64,000 bases of DNA from Allobosea sp. BK604 (GTDB lineage Bacteria; Pseudomonadota; Alphaproteobacteria; Rhizobiales; Beijerinckiaceae). The stretch spans positions 248,001-312,000 of the forward strand of contig NZ_SLZF01000005.1 in NCBI RefSeq assembly GCF_004341515.1, read 5' to 3'. The translations under genes and the position numbers were made by a program. Shown here piece by piece: positions 33,373 to 42,083 of this stretch. Under the pieces are notes generated by a model, which was not told where the DNA came from, ran no database searches, and worked only from the letters and a program-made list of their open reading frames with translations. Each line of letters starts with the position of its first letter. Positions within the stretch are counted from its first letter, which is position 1.

Positions 33373-33982
33373 GACGAGCAGCCAGGTCGGTGATGGATCG
33401 CGGAGCGGCGCTTCCGGTCAGTGATTGCTTCGGCGTCTTCAGCCGCGACCTGATGCAGATTTGGCATCGGGTCTGCGCGCCGTAACGCAGCACGGCCGCG
33501 CCGTTTGATGTGGACAGAAAACGGCTCCGCCGGCGCAAGCAGACGGGGCCATTTGCACAATTCAGAGGAATCCGCGGGCTGCCGGCGAGCCAACTGGGTG
33601 GGGTTGTGGACGCCACGCCGGCAGCCACCGCGCCTCAACGGGAGTGGATGGCGCGGCGGCTGGAACGTGGATCGCCCGAGGTTCGACCGCGTCATTCGTT
33701 TAAATGGCAGTTCTGCGCGTGTCGCCCGCCGATGGCGCCGTGTGGCGTGAATGCCTCCGGTCAGGAAGCCCGTTGCTGGATCATCGGACCGGAGACAGGA
33801 AGAGGCGTGGCGCGCTTCTCGAAGGGCGATCATTCGGCAAAGGCTCAGGATTTCAGTCGATCCGTTCCGTGCCAAAGAACTCTTGCCTTGGTGCGATAGC
33901 GAGCGGCAGTTCCAAGCTAATGTAACGCGCGAGCCTTGCCCGCGTGCATGACGCTGGCGCTGTCAGGGAGGACAAGGACCGT
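33373..33982. other. 610-bp spacer, no gene recognised
   Basis: Several open frames cross it, but none has a ribosome site, family motif or believable composition. The promoter of the following LysR gene should be at its right end. No copy of repeats A-C is present. Confidence 0.5.
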
Positions 33983-34879
33983 ATGGATCGATGGCAGGCG
34001 ATGAAGGTTTTCGTGAAGGTCGGTGAAACCGGCAGCTTCGCCGGCGCCGGACGTCAGCTCAACATGAGCCCTCCGGCCGTGACGCGGATCGTTTCATCGC
34101 TCGAAGAGGCGATCGGCGCGCGACTCCTCACCCGGACGACGCGCTCGCTCAAGCTGACGGATGCCGGAAGTCGCTACCTGAAGGACTGTCAGAGGCTGCT
34201 TTTCGAAATGAGCGAGGCGGAGGCTGCGGCAGCCGCGACTTTCGGCAAGCCAACGGGGACGCTCAGCGTCACAGCATCGTCGATGTTCGGCTCGCTTTTC
34301 ATCATGCCGCTCTTCACGGAATTCCTCGAGGGTCATCCCGATGTCATCGGCCGAGCCCTGTTCGTCGATCGGATCGTCAACCTGGTGGAAGAAGAAGTCG
34401 ATGTCGCTATCCGCATCGGGCATCTGCCGGACTCCGGCTTCGCGGCCACGCGGGTCGGCGAAGTCCGGCGCGTCATCTGTGGATCGCCCGCCTATTTCGA
34501 GCGACATGGCCGACCGTCGACGCCTTCGGATCTGACGCGCCATCGCATCATCGCAACCACGAGCGCATGGTCTTCGCTGGATTGGCGGTTCGGCGTCGAT
34601 GAAAAGACCAGTGTACGGATCGCGCCTCGCCTCTTCTGCAGCACGAATGACGGCGCGATCCTCGCCGCGGCGCGGGGATGGGGCCTCACCCGCGTTCTCT
34701 CCTACCAGATCGCTCCGCGACTGGATCTCGGTGAGTTGCAGGTCGTCCTCTCCGAGTTTGAAGAGGAGACGCTGCCGATCCACGTGGTTCACCCCGACGG
34801 CCGTCACGCATCGGCCAAGGTCCGCAGCTTCGTCGACTTCGCGGTGGCCAGATTGCGCGCAAGCAGGCAGATCAACTGA
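33983..34879 (+). CDS. LysR-family regulator, CrgA/PecT-like
   Basis: A 298-residue regulator: MDRWQAMKVFVKVGETGSFAGAGRQLNMSPPAVTRIVSSLEEAIGARLLTRTTRSLKLTDAG is the HTH region of the subgroup with MxxFVxVxExGSF and TRxxxLT motifs. The effector domain starts at GTLSVTASSMFGSLFIMPLF. The ATG at 33983 is at the family's start; 13 extra in-frame residues upstream are unlikely. It is convergent with the flavin-reductase fusion gene and may control the redox block that follows. Confidence 0.9.
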   Translation: MDRWQAMKVFVKVGETGSFAGAGRQLNMSPPAVTRIVSSLEEAIGARLLTRTTRSLKLTDAGSRYLKDCQRLLFEMSEAEAAAAATFGKPTGTLSVTASSMFGSLFIMPLFTEFLEGHPDVIGRALFVDRIVNLVEEEVDVAIRIGHLPDSGFAATRVGEVRRVICGSPAYFERHGRPSTPSDLTRHRIIATTSAWSSLDWRFGVDEKTSVRIAPRLFCSTNDGAILAAARGWGLTRVLSYQIAPRLDLGELQVVLSEFEEETLPIHVVHPDGRHASAKVRSFVDFAVARLRASRQIN

Positions 34880-34906
34880 AGGCCACGCAGCGACGGAGGC
34901 CGCGAA

Positions 34907-36979
34907 TCAAAGAGCGAGTTGCAGGTCGCCCTCTCCTGGATCGTCGTCCTTGGCCGGATAGGCGCTGCAGATCAGCGCGTGGCCATCGGGAATGTCGGCT
35001 GTCGGCATATCCGCGTAGCCCACCGCCCCTTTGACGATCCTCGTCGCACAGGTTCCGCATGAGCCGCTTCGGCAGCCGAACTCGGGCGACAGGCCGCTGG
35101 CTTCGGCGAACTCGAGCAAGGTCCCACTTTCCGGAGACCAGCGGCTCTCCCTGCCCGACTTGGCGAAGACGACCCGAACAGGTTCTGTTGCCGGAGGTCT
35201 GCTCTCGGCCTGCGATGATGGGCCTTCCGGAGTCCGGCGGATCGAGGCCGGACCGAAGCTCTCCGCGAAAATCCGGCTGTCGGGGACATTGAGGGAGCGA
35301 AGCCCGAAATAGGTATCCTGCATGAATGCACCCGGCCCGCAGAGATAGAAATCGTAATCGTCGAATGGCAGCGTCCGCTTCAGCAGATCGATATCGAGAC
35401 GCCCGACCGCATCGACATGTTTGCGTGACTCCGCACCTGCGGCGTCACTCAACAGACGGTAGATTCGAAGATTGCCGCCGGATGCGACCGCCAGTTCGTC
35501 CAGTTCATCGCCGAAAGCCTGGTCCGTTTTCGAGCGTGCCGCGTAGAACAGCCAGGTTTTGCGGACACGCTGCTTGCGCACGCCTTCGTAGACGATGTTG
35601 CGAAGCATCGCGATCATCGGCGTGATGCCGACTCCGGCGCCGAGCAGCACCGCAGGCCTCGACGCCGTCGGATCCACAATGAAGGAGCCGGCCGGTGCGC
35701 GCGCCTCGATCTCCGCGCCCTCAGCGAGCGCATGCAGGAACTGCGATACCTTTCCGTCGCGCTTCACGCTGATGCGGTACATGGCATCGGACGGCGCCGC
35801 GGAAATCGTATAGGTGCGGACCGCCGGGGCTTCAGCGCCAGGAAGCCGGACCCGGATCGGCAGATGCTGCCCCGCCTTGTGGGCGATCATGCCTGCGCCG
35901 TCCGCCGGCTTCAGGTAAAGCGAGCGAATGCTCCCGCTTTCCTGGATCGCATGTTCGATGCGGAAGGGGCGCCACTGCATCGCGAGGTCTCTTGCGCGCC
36001 TGCGCTCGGCGACCTGGTCCCAGTCGCCGGTCATGACCGCATAGGGACTCTTGCCGTCTTCCCGTGCCGTCCAGCGAACGGCCAGCACGCCGCGGCGGCG
36101 TACCAGCTTTTCCGCCTTGAACGTCCAGAAGCGCTCCGCGCCCTGAAAGGAATCGACATCCGGAGAGTCGAGGATGACCTCGGCACGCCCGGTCATCTGC
36201 AACATGTCGCCGGAGGCAAAATCGACGAAGGTCAGGCCCGCACGCCCGTTCAACAGGATGTTGCCGAGCGTGTTGAAGAAGGTGTTGCCGTTGAAATCCG
36301 GGATGGTCAGCGTGTCGTCATCGCCTATCCGGACAAAGCCGGGCTTGCCGCCGCGGCTCGATCCGTCGGCTTGCCGGATGCCCCCTTGTTCCGAGTATGA
36401 CGCCACGAAGAAGGCATCGGCCGCCCCGATCATTTCGCGCGCATCGCCGTCCAGCTGGGAAAGGGTTTCAACCTCTCCCGAGAATGGCAGGCCGGGGTCG
36501 CGAACGAAGCGGAAATCACGGAGCTGGATGTAGCGCGGGCAATTGCCGTAGCTATGGACGACCTGGAGGTCGAACCCTGCGGCATTCGCATGGGCGATCG
36601 TGCCGTTGAGGCGATTGCGGCGCCGCGTGTGCAACTCGATGCCGAGGACGCCGATGGCACCACCATCGTTGAAGCCCTGATCGGCCGGATCGGAGGGATC
36701 CCGACGGAACGCGGCGCGGAGCGTCCGGTCGTCCGGCGCGCTCAGGAAACCTGGCCGGCCTTCGATCACCGTGGCCCATGGCTCCCCCGCTTCGTCGACG
36801 GCGCCGACGACGAGGAAAGGGAGCTGGGGATAGAACAGGCGATGCTGCTCGATCAGGTGATCGCGGACAAAACGCCGCCCGAGATCGGCCGCCGTCTTCT
36901 CGACGCCAGCGCTCCGTTGGATCGCGAGCTCGCCGCTGTGCCACGGCAATGGCTTGATGTCGCCGACATGACTGTTCAT
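34907..36979 (-). CDS. Three-domain oxidoreductase: PNPOx-like flavin domain, FAD/NAD reductase, [2Fe-2S] ferredoxin
   Basis: A 690-residue fusion. Residues about 30-320 are a pyridoxamine-phosphate-oxidase-like split barrel (FLVVGAVDEAGEPWATVIEGRPGFL, GNTFFNTLGNILLNGRAGLTFVDFASGDMLQMTGRAEV). Residues 340-580 are a ferredoxin-NADP reductase module (RTYTISAAPSDAMYRISVK, VLLGAGVGITPMIAMLR, FYLCGPGAFMQDTY). The C-terminal 90 residues hold a plant-type ferredoxin (CRSGSCGTC...ICSAYP). It is a self-contained electron chain from NAD(P)H to a bound flavin. The substrate is unknown; detoxification of electrophiles or nitro compounds would fit the neighbours. The ATG at 36979 follows AGGAGG. Confidence 0.88.
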   Translation of the reverse strand: MNSHVGDIKPLPWHSGELAIQRSAGVEKTAADLGRRFVRDHLIEQHRLFYPQLPFLVVGAVDEAGEPWATVIEGRPGFLSAPDDRTLRAAFRRDPSDPADQGFNDGGAIGVLGIELHTRRRNRLNGTIAHANAAGFDLQVVHSYGNCPRYIQLRDFRFVRDPGLPFSGEVETLSQLDGDAREMIGAADAFFVASYSEQGGIRQADGSSRGGKPGFVRIGDDDTLTIPDFNGNTFFNTLGNILLNGRAGLTFVDFASGDMLQMTGRAEVILDSPDVDSFQGAERFWTFKAEKLVRRRGVLAVRWTAREDGKSPYAVMTGDWDQVAERRRARDLAMQWRPFRIEHAIQESGSIRSLYLKPADGAGMIAHKAGQHLPIRVRLPGAEAPAVRTYTISAAPSDAMYRISVKRDGKVSQFLHALAEGAEIEARAPAGSFIVDPTASRPAVLLGAGVGITPMIAMLRNIVYEGVRKQRVRKTWLFYAARSKTDQAFGDELDELAVASGGNLRIYRLLSDAAGAESRKHVDAVGRLDIDLLKRTLPFDDYDFYLCGPGAFMQDTYFGLRSLNVPDSRIFAESFGPASIRRTPEGPSSQAESRPPATEPVRVVFAKSGRESRWSPESGTLLEFAEASGLSPEFGCRSGSCGTCATRIVKGAVGYADMPTADIPDGHALICSAYPAKDDDPGEGDLQLAL

Positions 36980-37010
36980 CGCCGTGACCTCCTCATTCAA
37001 GCGCGCGTAC

Positions 37011-37622
37011 CTATGCGGCCAGGCCGACCGGCGTCTTCACAAAGGGGACGAACCCGGGAAGCTGCTCGATCCGGGCCAGCCAGGCGCCGACCTTCGGGTA
37101 GGGAGACAGGTCGACATTGCCCTCGGGAGCACGGGCGATGTAGCTGTAGAGAGCGATATCGGCGATGGTGGCGCGCTCGGCGGCCAGCCAATCACGCTCG
37201 GCAAGCTCCCGCTCGACCACTTTGAGCAGGTCATGGGCGCGACCAATGACCTCTTCAGGATTGAACTTCGCGCCGAAGACGGTGACGAGTCGCGCGGCGG
37301 CGGGGCCGTAGGCGATCTGGCCGGCTGCGATCGACAGCCAGCGTCCGACCTTGGCCGCACCGATCGGATCGTCCGGCAGCCAATCCTTCTGTCCCAGCTT
37401 CTTGGCGAGATAGATCAGGATGGCGATCGAATCCTGGACGACCGTTTCGCCATCGACCAGAACCGGTACCTGGCCAAGACTGTTGAGCTTAAGGAACGCC
37501 GGCTGCTTGTGCTCGCCCTTGGCGAGGTCGACCTCGATCAAGTCGGCGTCCTGACCTATCAGCGACAGGAACAACTGCGCCCGGTGAGCGTGCCCGGAAA
37601 GAGGATGATAGTAGAGCTTCAT
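37011..37622 (-). CDS. Glutathione S-transferase family protein
   Basis: A 203-residue GST: N-terminal thioredoxin-like domain ([59 protein letters not shown] with the cis-Pro and glutathione-binding Ser), then an all-helical domain ([18 protein letters not shown]). The Ser after YHPLSG would be the activating residue. It lies 31 bp downstream of the start of the flavin-reductase fusion gene on the same strand, so it is transcribed first and likely in one operon with it. Divergent from the first old yellow enzyme. Confidence 0.92.
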   Translation of the reverse strand: MKLYYHPLSGHAHRAQLFLSLIGQDADLIEVDLAKGEHKQPAFLKLNSLGQVPVLVDGETVVQDSIAILIYLAKKLGQKDWLPDDPIGAAKVGRWLSIAAGQIAYGPAAARLVTVFGAKFNPEEVIGRAHDLLKVVERELAERDWLAAERATIADIALYSYIARAPEGNVDLSPYPKVGAWLARIEQLPGFVPFVKTPVGLAA

Positions 37623-37792
37623 TTTTAATCTCCGCTGGAACAGTCGCACCGTCAGGCACTGTCGGGGGGAAACCTGCATGAGCTCCGGGCGAGGATGAAC
37701 CCGGTTTCGGCGGAAGGGACTCTTCCGCGAAACAACCGGAATTGGTCGGCCCAGGCCGCCTGCTCATCACATATGAAGTCATTTCACTCCGT

Positions 37793-37821
37793 AATGTTCG
37801 GAAAAGCGGCCTGTTTATCGG
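37793..37821. promoter_or_regulatory. Duplicated promoter element, copy 1 (upstream of OYE 1)
   Basis: 29 bp, from AATGTTCGGAAAAGC to CTGTTTATCGG, identical to 40782-40810. The match extends leftwards in patches (ATGAAGTCAT 18 bp before the element in both places). It lies 68 bp before the OYE 1 start codon. It probably holds the binding site for the LysR regulator encoded beside OYE 2. Confidence 0.7.
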
Positions 37822-37888
37822 CCATTCGCCCTCCTTTAGTCACGGCTCCATCGCTCCCCACAGTTGCGACCGTGATGAAGGAGACCAC

Positions 37889-38980
37889 ATGCGGACGCTT
37901 TTCGAACCCGTCGCGCTTGGCGCGCTGACCGCCCCAAATCGCGTCATCATGGCGCCGATGACCCGGGGTCGCGCGACCCGCGACCACATCCCGACCGCGA
38001 TAATGGCCGGGTATTACGCACAGCGCGCCTCGGCCGGACTGATCATCAGCGAAGCCATCGGAATCTCGCGCCAGGGACTTGGCTGGCCCTATGCGCCCGG
38101 CCTCTGGTCCGACGAGCAGGTGGAAGCATGGACACCCGTCACGCGGGCCGTTCACGATCGGGGCGGACGGATCGTCGCGCAGCTCTGGCACATGGGCCGC
38201 ATGGCGCATTCCGCCCTGACCGGCGAGCAGCCGGTATCCTCGAGCGCGACCACGACGCCGGGCGATGCGCATACCTATGATGGCAGGAAGCCCTACGAGG
38301 TCGCGCGTCCGCTGGCGGCGGAGGAGCTTCTCGATATCGCGGGGGATTACGTCAGCGCGGCGCGCAATGCGATCGCGGCTGGCTTCGACGGCGTCCAGAT
38401 CCATCCCGCGAACGGTCAGCTGATCGACCAGTTCCTGCGCAACAACAGCAATCTGCGCAGCGACGACTACGGCGGAAGTATCAAGAACCGGCTGCGCCTG
38501 CTGAAGCTCGTCACGCGCGCCGTAGCAAGCGCCATCGGAGCGGGCCGTACCTCGGTGCGCCTGTCTCCCAATGGCGAAACCTATGGCGTGGACGACAGTG
38601 ATCCCACCCCCTTGTTCACGGCGGCGGCGGATCTGCTGAACACGATCGGCATCGCGTTCCTGGAATTGAAGGAGGCCAGCCCGGCCGGAACCTTCGTCTC
38701 GACCGAGGTTCCGCGCCAATCACCGATGATGCGCAAGTATTTCAAGGGGCCGCTGGTGCTCAACAGCGACTATGACCTTGCGCGTGCCCAGGCGGATCTC
38801 GACTCCGGGCTCGCCGATGCGATCAGCTTCGGGCGGCCCTTCCTCGCCAATCCCGATCTGGTTCGGCGGCTGCAGGACCGCGCCCCGCTGAACCCGGCCG
38901 AAGAGAGCACGCTCTATAGCCAGGGAGCGGAGGGCTATACCGACTACCCGACGCTGCCGGACATCAGGGCCGTTGCGTGA
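37889..38980 (+). CDS. Old yellow enzyme family alkene reductase (NemA-like), copy 1
   Basis: A 363-residue FMN-dependent, NADPH-using reductase of electrophilic alkenes and nitro compounds. PNRVIMAPMTRGRA binds FMN; GFDGVQIHPANGQLIDQFLRNNSN carries the substrate-binding His/Asn pair; SLRSDDYGGS-type and DAISFGRPFLANPDLV complete the TIM-barrel signature. The intact C-terminus is EGYTDYPTLPDIRAVA. AAGGAG precedes the ATG. It is a close paralogue of the gene at 40876, including its upstream element. Confidence 0.93.
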   Translation: MRTLFEPVALGALTAPNRVIMAPMTRGRATRDHIPTAIMAGYYAQRASAGLIISEAIGISRQGLGWPYAPGLWSDEQVEAWTPVTRAVHDRGGRIVAQLWHMGRMAHSALTGEQPVSSSATTTPGDAHTYDGRKPYEVARPLAAEELLDIAGDYVSAARNAIAAGFDGVQIHPANGQLIDQFLRNNSNLRSDDYGGSIKNRLRLLKLVTRAVASAIGAGRTSVRLSPNGETYGVDDSDPTPLFTAAADLLNTIGIAFLELKEASPAGTFVSTEVPRQSPMMRKYFKGPLVLNSDYDLARAQADLDSGLADAISFGRPFLANPDLVRRLQDRAPLNPAEESTLYSQGAEGYTDYPTLPDIRAVA

Positions 38981-39077
38981 TCGGCTTCTGATCGGCCGGC
39001 CATCGGGCCGGATGCCGAGCCTCTTCCCGACACTTCAGCTTCCCCGCCATGCCGGCGGATAATCAACGGAGTTCGAC

Positions 39078-39416
39078 ATGGACTGGAATGCCAATCGCGA
39101 TCATTTGCTGGCTAATGTCGGCAAGCTGCAGCAGCTTTCACCCGATACCGTGAAGGGCTACCTGACCTCGTCCGGAGCTGGCCGCAAGACGGCTCATCTG
39201 GATGAGAAGATGCGCCAGCTGATTGCGCTCGCCGTGGCCGTGACCACGCGCTGCGACGGCTGCATCTCGATCCACGGCAACGAAGCCGTGAAAGCCGGCG
39301 CTACGCGCGAGCAAGTGGCCGAAGCTCTCGGCGTCGCGGTGGCGATGAATGCGGGCGCTGCCCTCGTCTACTCGACGCGGGCGCTGGAGGCCTTCGACGA
39401 CGCGACCGGGACATAG
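39078..39416 (+). CDS. AhpD-like carboxymuconolactone decarboxylase family protein
   Basis: A 112-residue protein with the AhpD-type active site TTRCDGCISIHGNEAVKAGATREQVAEAL (CxxC followed three residues later by His). Such proteins act as thiol oxidoreductases or peroxidases. The order OYE - CMD protein suggests a shared response to reactive electrophiles or peroxides. About 100 bp separates it from OYE 1, so co-transcription is possible but unproven. Confidence 0.88.
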   Translation: MDWNANRDHLLANVGKLQQLSPDTVKGYLTSSGAGRKTAHLDEKMRQLIALAVAVTTRCDGCISIHGNEAVKAGATREQVAEALGVAVAMNAGAALVYSTRALEAFDDATGT

Positions 39417-39425
39417 GCGTTGCCA

Positions 39426-39731
39426 ATGGCGGACAAGCCCGATTCCCATGGGCGCAATCTTTGCGTCGACGGCGACCGGCTCTGCGCCAGCCAGCGCCGC
39501 CGCCAAAGACGTCGGGACGAACAGGACTATCTCTCGCGCCACAACCCGAATTGCTCGCTCCTTGAGATCGGGCTGCTGATCATGCTGGCCATCCTGCTCG
39601 TCGGTGCGATCGGGACCAGCATGGCCCGGCCGAACCCGCCGCCTGGCCAGGCTGCCGCGGAGGTGGCCGAAGCGAACGTTCCCTCCGACGATCGGCAGGA
39701 TTTCGGCGACGCGTTCGATCGGCGTCGCTGA
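39426..39731 (+). CDS. Small single-span membrane protein, unknown
   Basis: A 101-residue predicted protein: a basic N-terminal part (RLCASQRRRQRRRDEQDYLSRHN), one membrane helix (LEIGLLIMLAILLVGAIGTSMA) and an acidic tail (VAEANVPSDDRQDFGDAFD). It starts 10 bp after the AhpD-like gene without a clear ribosome site, hence moderate confidence. The charge pattern would put the N-terminus in the cytoplasm. No family recognised. Confidence 0.45.
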   Translation: MADKPDSHGRNLCVDGDRLCASQRRRQRRRDEQDYLSRHNPNCSLLEIGLLIMLAILLVGAIGTSMARPNPPPGQAAAEVAEANVPSDDRQDFGDAFDRRR

Positions 39732-39854
39732 GCCCGCCCACCGCTCGCGCTCCCTCGTTCGCACGCGTCCCACGCGAGGGTGCGGGTCGGCGGCGCCGCC
39801 TCGAGGCGGTGCCGCCGGTCTCGTTTCCTGGGTGAGGCTTTGGATACCTCGGCC

Positions 39855-40763
39855 CTACTCCGCGGTTTCGTGCAGGGCACTCCTCACCGATTCCGTCATG
39901 AATTTCACGAATGCGGATATTTTCGGCAGCGGAGCCTTGCTGCGGGGCCATAACAGCCGCATGGCGCGGCTATTCTTTTCTGCGGCTGGAAGCACCTCGC
40001 GCAGAGTTCCGGCCCGGATTCGATCGGCGACCGCGAAGCAGGGCAGCGAAGCGATCCCGCACCCCGACTCCGCCAGGCGGATGAGCGGTTCCAGCGAGGT
40101 GGCTGCAAGCGCCACCGGCAAGACCATGCCTCCGGGGACGGCCGGGCCCCAGTCCCTGAGCTTGCCGGTTTCGTAAAAGCGGTGATGCAGCAAGCGGTGG
40201 CTTGTCAGATCGGACGCGGTACGCGGTTCGCCTGCCCGGGCCAGGTAGCTCGGGGCAGCGACCAGGCGCGTCGAGAAGTCGCCGAGCTTCGCATGCATGA
40301 GGCGGCTGTCGCTGACCTCGCCCGAGCGTATGACCGCGTCGAAACCGTCCTCGATGACGTCGACGAGGCGATCATTATAGTCGAGGTCGAGCTCGATCTC
40401 CGGATAGCGCGTCAGGAATTCGCCGAAGAGCGGCGTGAGCAATTCGCCGACAAATGGAACGCCGACGCGAAGCCGGCCGCGCGGAGATGCCGTGGCGTAG
40501 GCGAGCTCCGCCTCCGCCGCCTCCAGCTCGCACAAAACCCGGCGGCAGCGATCGAGAAAGATCTCGCCTTCATGGGTCAAGCGGATGGCGCGGGTCGAGC
40601 GATGGAAGAGCCGGACACCCAGCTGATCCTCGAGTTTCGCTATGGTCTTGCCGATCGCCGAGGACGACAGCCCGAATTGCTGGCCCGCGAGCTTGAAGCT
40701 CCGCAAATCCGCTGCCTGCACGAATGCCGACATGGCGCTCAAGCTGTCGATCCGAGTGCCCAT
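39855..40763 (-). CDS. LysR-family regulator of the old yellow enzyme genes
   Basis: A 302-residue regulator: MGTRIDSLSAMSAFVQAADLRSFKLAGQQFGLSSSAIGKTIAKLEDQLGVRLFHRSTRAIRLT is the HTH, and GRLRVGVPFVGELLTPLFGEFLTRYPEIELDLDY starts the effector domain. Divergent from OYE 2 with 112 bp between, containing the 29-bp element that also stands before OYE 1, so it plausibly controls both. Subgroup CrgA-like. Confidence 0.92.
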   Translation of the reverse strand: MGTRIDSLSAMSAFVQAADLRSFKLAGQQFGLSSSAIGKTIAKLEDQLGVRLFHRSTRAIRLTHEGEIFLDRCRRVLCELEAAEAELAYATASPRGRLRVGVPFVGELLTPLFGEFLTRYPEIELDLDYNDRLVDVIEDGFDAVIRSGEVSDSRLMHAKLGDFSTRLVAAPSYLARAGEPRTASDLTSHRLLHHRFYETGKLRDWGPAVPGGMVLPVALAATSLEPLIRLAESGCGIASLPCFAVADRIRAGTLREVLPAAEKNSRAMRLLWPRSKAPLPKISAFVKFMTESVRSALHETAE

Positions 40764-40781
40764 GAAGTCATCCTGGTCCGC

Positions 40782-40810
40782 AATGTTCGGAAAAGCGGCC
40801 TGTTTATCGG
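40782..40810. promoter_or_regulatory. Duplicated promoter element, copy 2 (LysR/OYE 2 divergent region)
   Basis: Identical over 29 bp to 37793-37821, 65 bp before the OYE 2 start and 18 bp before the LysR start. The conserved ATGAAGTCAT further left overlaps the LysR start codon here, showing that the duplicated block once included the gene boundary. Confidence 0.7.
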
Positions 40811-40875
40811 TTGTACGGCCTCCATTAGTCAACGGGCATCGCCTTGAACGTCGCGCCCCTGACGAAGGAGATCTT

Positions 40876-41943
40876 ATGCCGACGCTTTTCGACCCTATCG
40901 CGCTTGGCGCGCTGACCGCCCCAAATCGCATCATCATGGCGCCTCTGACCCGCGCCCGATCGACCCACGACCATGTGCCGACCGCGATCATGGTCGATTA
41001 TTATGCGCAGCGCGCCTCGGCCGGGCTCATCACCAGCGAAGCGATCGGCATCTCCCGGCAGGGCAACGGCTTTCCCTATGCGCCGGGAATCTGGTCCGCC
41101 GAGCAGGTGGCTGCGTGGAAGCCCGTGACGCAGGCCGTGCATCACAAGGGCGGGCGGATCGTTGCCCAGCTTGGGCATACGGGCCGTGCCGGCCATTCCG
41201 CCGTCATCGGCGAGCAGCCGGTCTCGTCCAGCGCGACGGCCGCACCGGTCGATGCCTGGACCTATGACGGCCCGAAATCGCCCGAAACCGCGCGCCCACT
41301 GGCAGCCGACGAAATTCCCGGTCTCGTCGCCGATTATGCCCACGCGGCCCGCAACGCGGTCGCGGCCGGCTTCGACGGCGTCCAGATCCACGCCGCCAAC
41401 GGCATGCTGATCGACCAGTTCCTGCGCAATAACAGCAATCTGCGCGGCGATGACTATGGCGGCAGCATCGCGAACCGCATGCGGCTGCTGGAGCAGGTGG
41501 CAAGGGCGGTCGCCGGGGTCGTCGGCGCGGACCGCACCTCGGTTCGCCTGTCTCCCAATGGCGAGACCTGGGGGGTGGACGACAGCGATCCGACGCCGCT
41601 GTTCACGGCCGTTGCGGACATGCTCGCCACCATCGACATCGCGTTCCTGGAGCTGCGCGAACCCGCTCCGGGCGATGTCTTCGGTGGCACCGACGTGCCG
41701 CGCCAGTCGCCGATGATCCGCCAGCACTTCAAGGGCAAGCTGATCCTCAACAGCGATTACGATCTGGTGCGCGCACAGGCGGATATCGATAGCGGGCTCG
41801 CCGATGCGATCAGCTTCGGGCGCCCCTTCCTGGCCAATCCCGATCTGGTGCAGCGTCTGCAGGACGGCGCGCCACTAAATCCGGCGAAGCGGGAGACTTC
41901 TATAGCCAGGGGCCGGAAGGCTACACCGACTATCCGGCGCTGA
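40876..41943 (+). CDS. Old yellow enzyme family alkene reductase, copy 2, C-terminus frameshifted
   Basis: 355 residues as read. It is collinear with copy 1 (PNRIIMAPLTRARS, GFDGVQIHAANGMLIDQFLRNNSNLRGDDYGGS, DAISFGRPFLANPDLVQRLQ). After LNPA the frame departs and ends in KRETSIARGRKATPTIRR. One base restored at about 41884-41886 recovers EAGDFYSQGPEGYTDYPALTDRRAFA with a stop at 41964-41966, matching copy 1. So a single-base loss, or a sequence error, alters the last 20 or so residues; the catalytic barrel is complete and the enzyme may still work. Confidence 0.88.
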   Translation: MPTLFDPIALGALTAPNRIIMAPLTRARSTHDHVPTAIMVDYYAQRASAGLITSEAIGISRQGNGFPYAPGIWSAEQVAAWKPVTQAVHHKGGRIVAQLGHTGRAGHSAVIGEQPVSSSATAAPVDAWTYDGPKSPETARPLAADEIPGLVADYAHAARNAVAAGFDGVQIHAANGMLIDQFLRNNSNLRGDDYGGSIANRMRLLEQVARAVAGVVGADRTSVRLSPNGETWGVDDSDPTPLFTAVADMLATIDIAFLELREPAPGDVFGGTDVPRQSPMIRQHFKGKLILNSDYDLVRAQADIDSGLADAISFGRPFLANPDLVQRLQDGAPLNPAKRETSIARGRKATPTIRR

Positions 41944-42083
41944 CGGACAGGAGAGCCTTCGCCTGATTGGCGAGAGCGCCCGGCAAGCCCTGCCCCGTCC
42001 GAGCGCTGTTCGTCACCCTTCACCCATCAGCCAAGCAGACCCGTTCGAGCATCTCCCATGCTCCGGGCTTTCAGGAGCGACAC

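Noticed and set aside
33273..33875. 200-codon minus-strand frame after the DUF1127 gene
   Set aside because: Arg/Ser-rich composition, overlaps the DUF1127 gene, no conserved motif or ribosome site.
37793..40810. The 29-bp direct repeats as attachment sites of a mobile element
   Set aside because: They lie before two paralogous genes at equivalent distances and no integrase, transposase or tRNA is present; gene duplication explains them.
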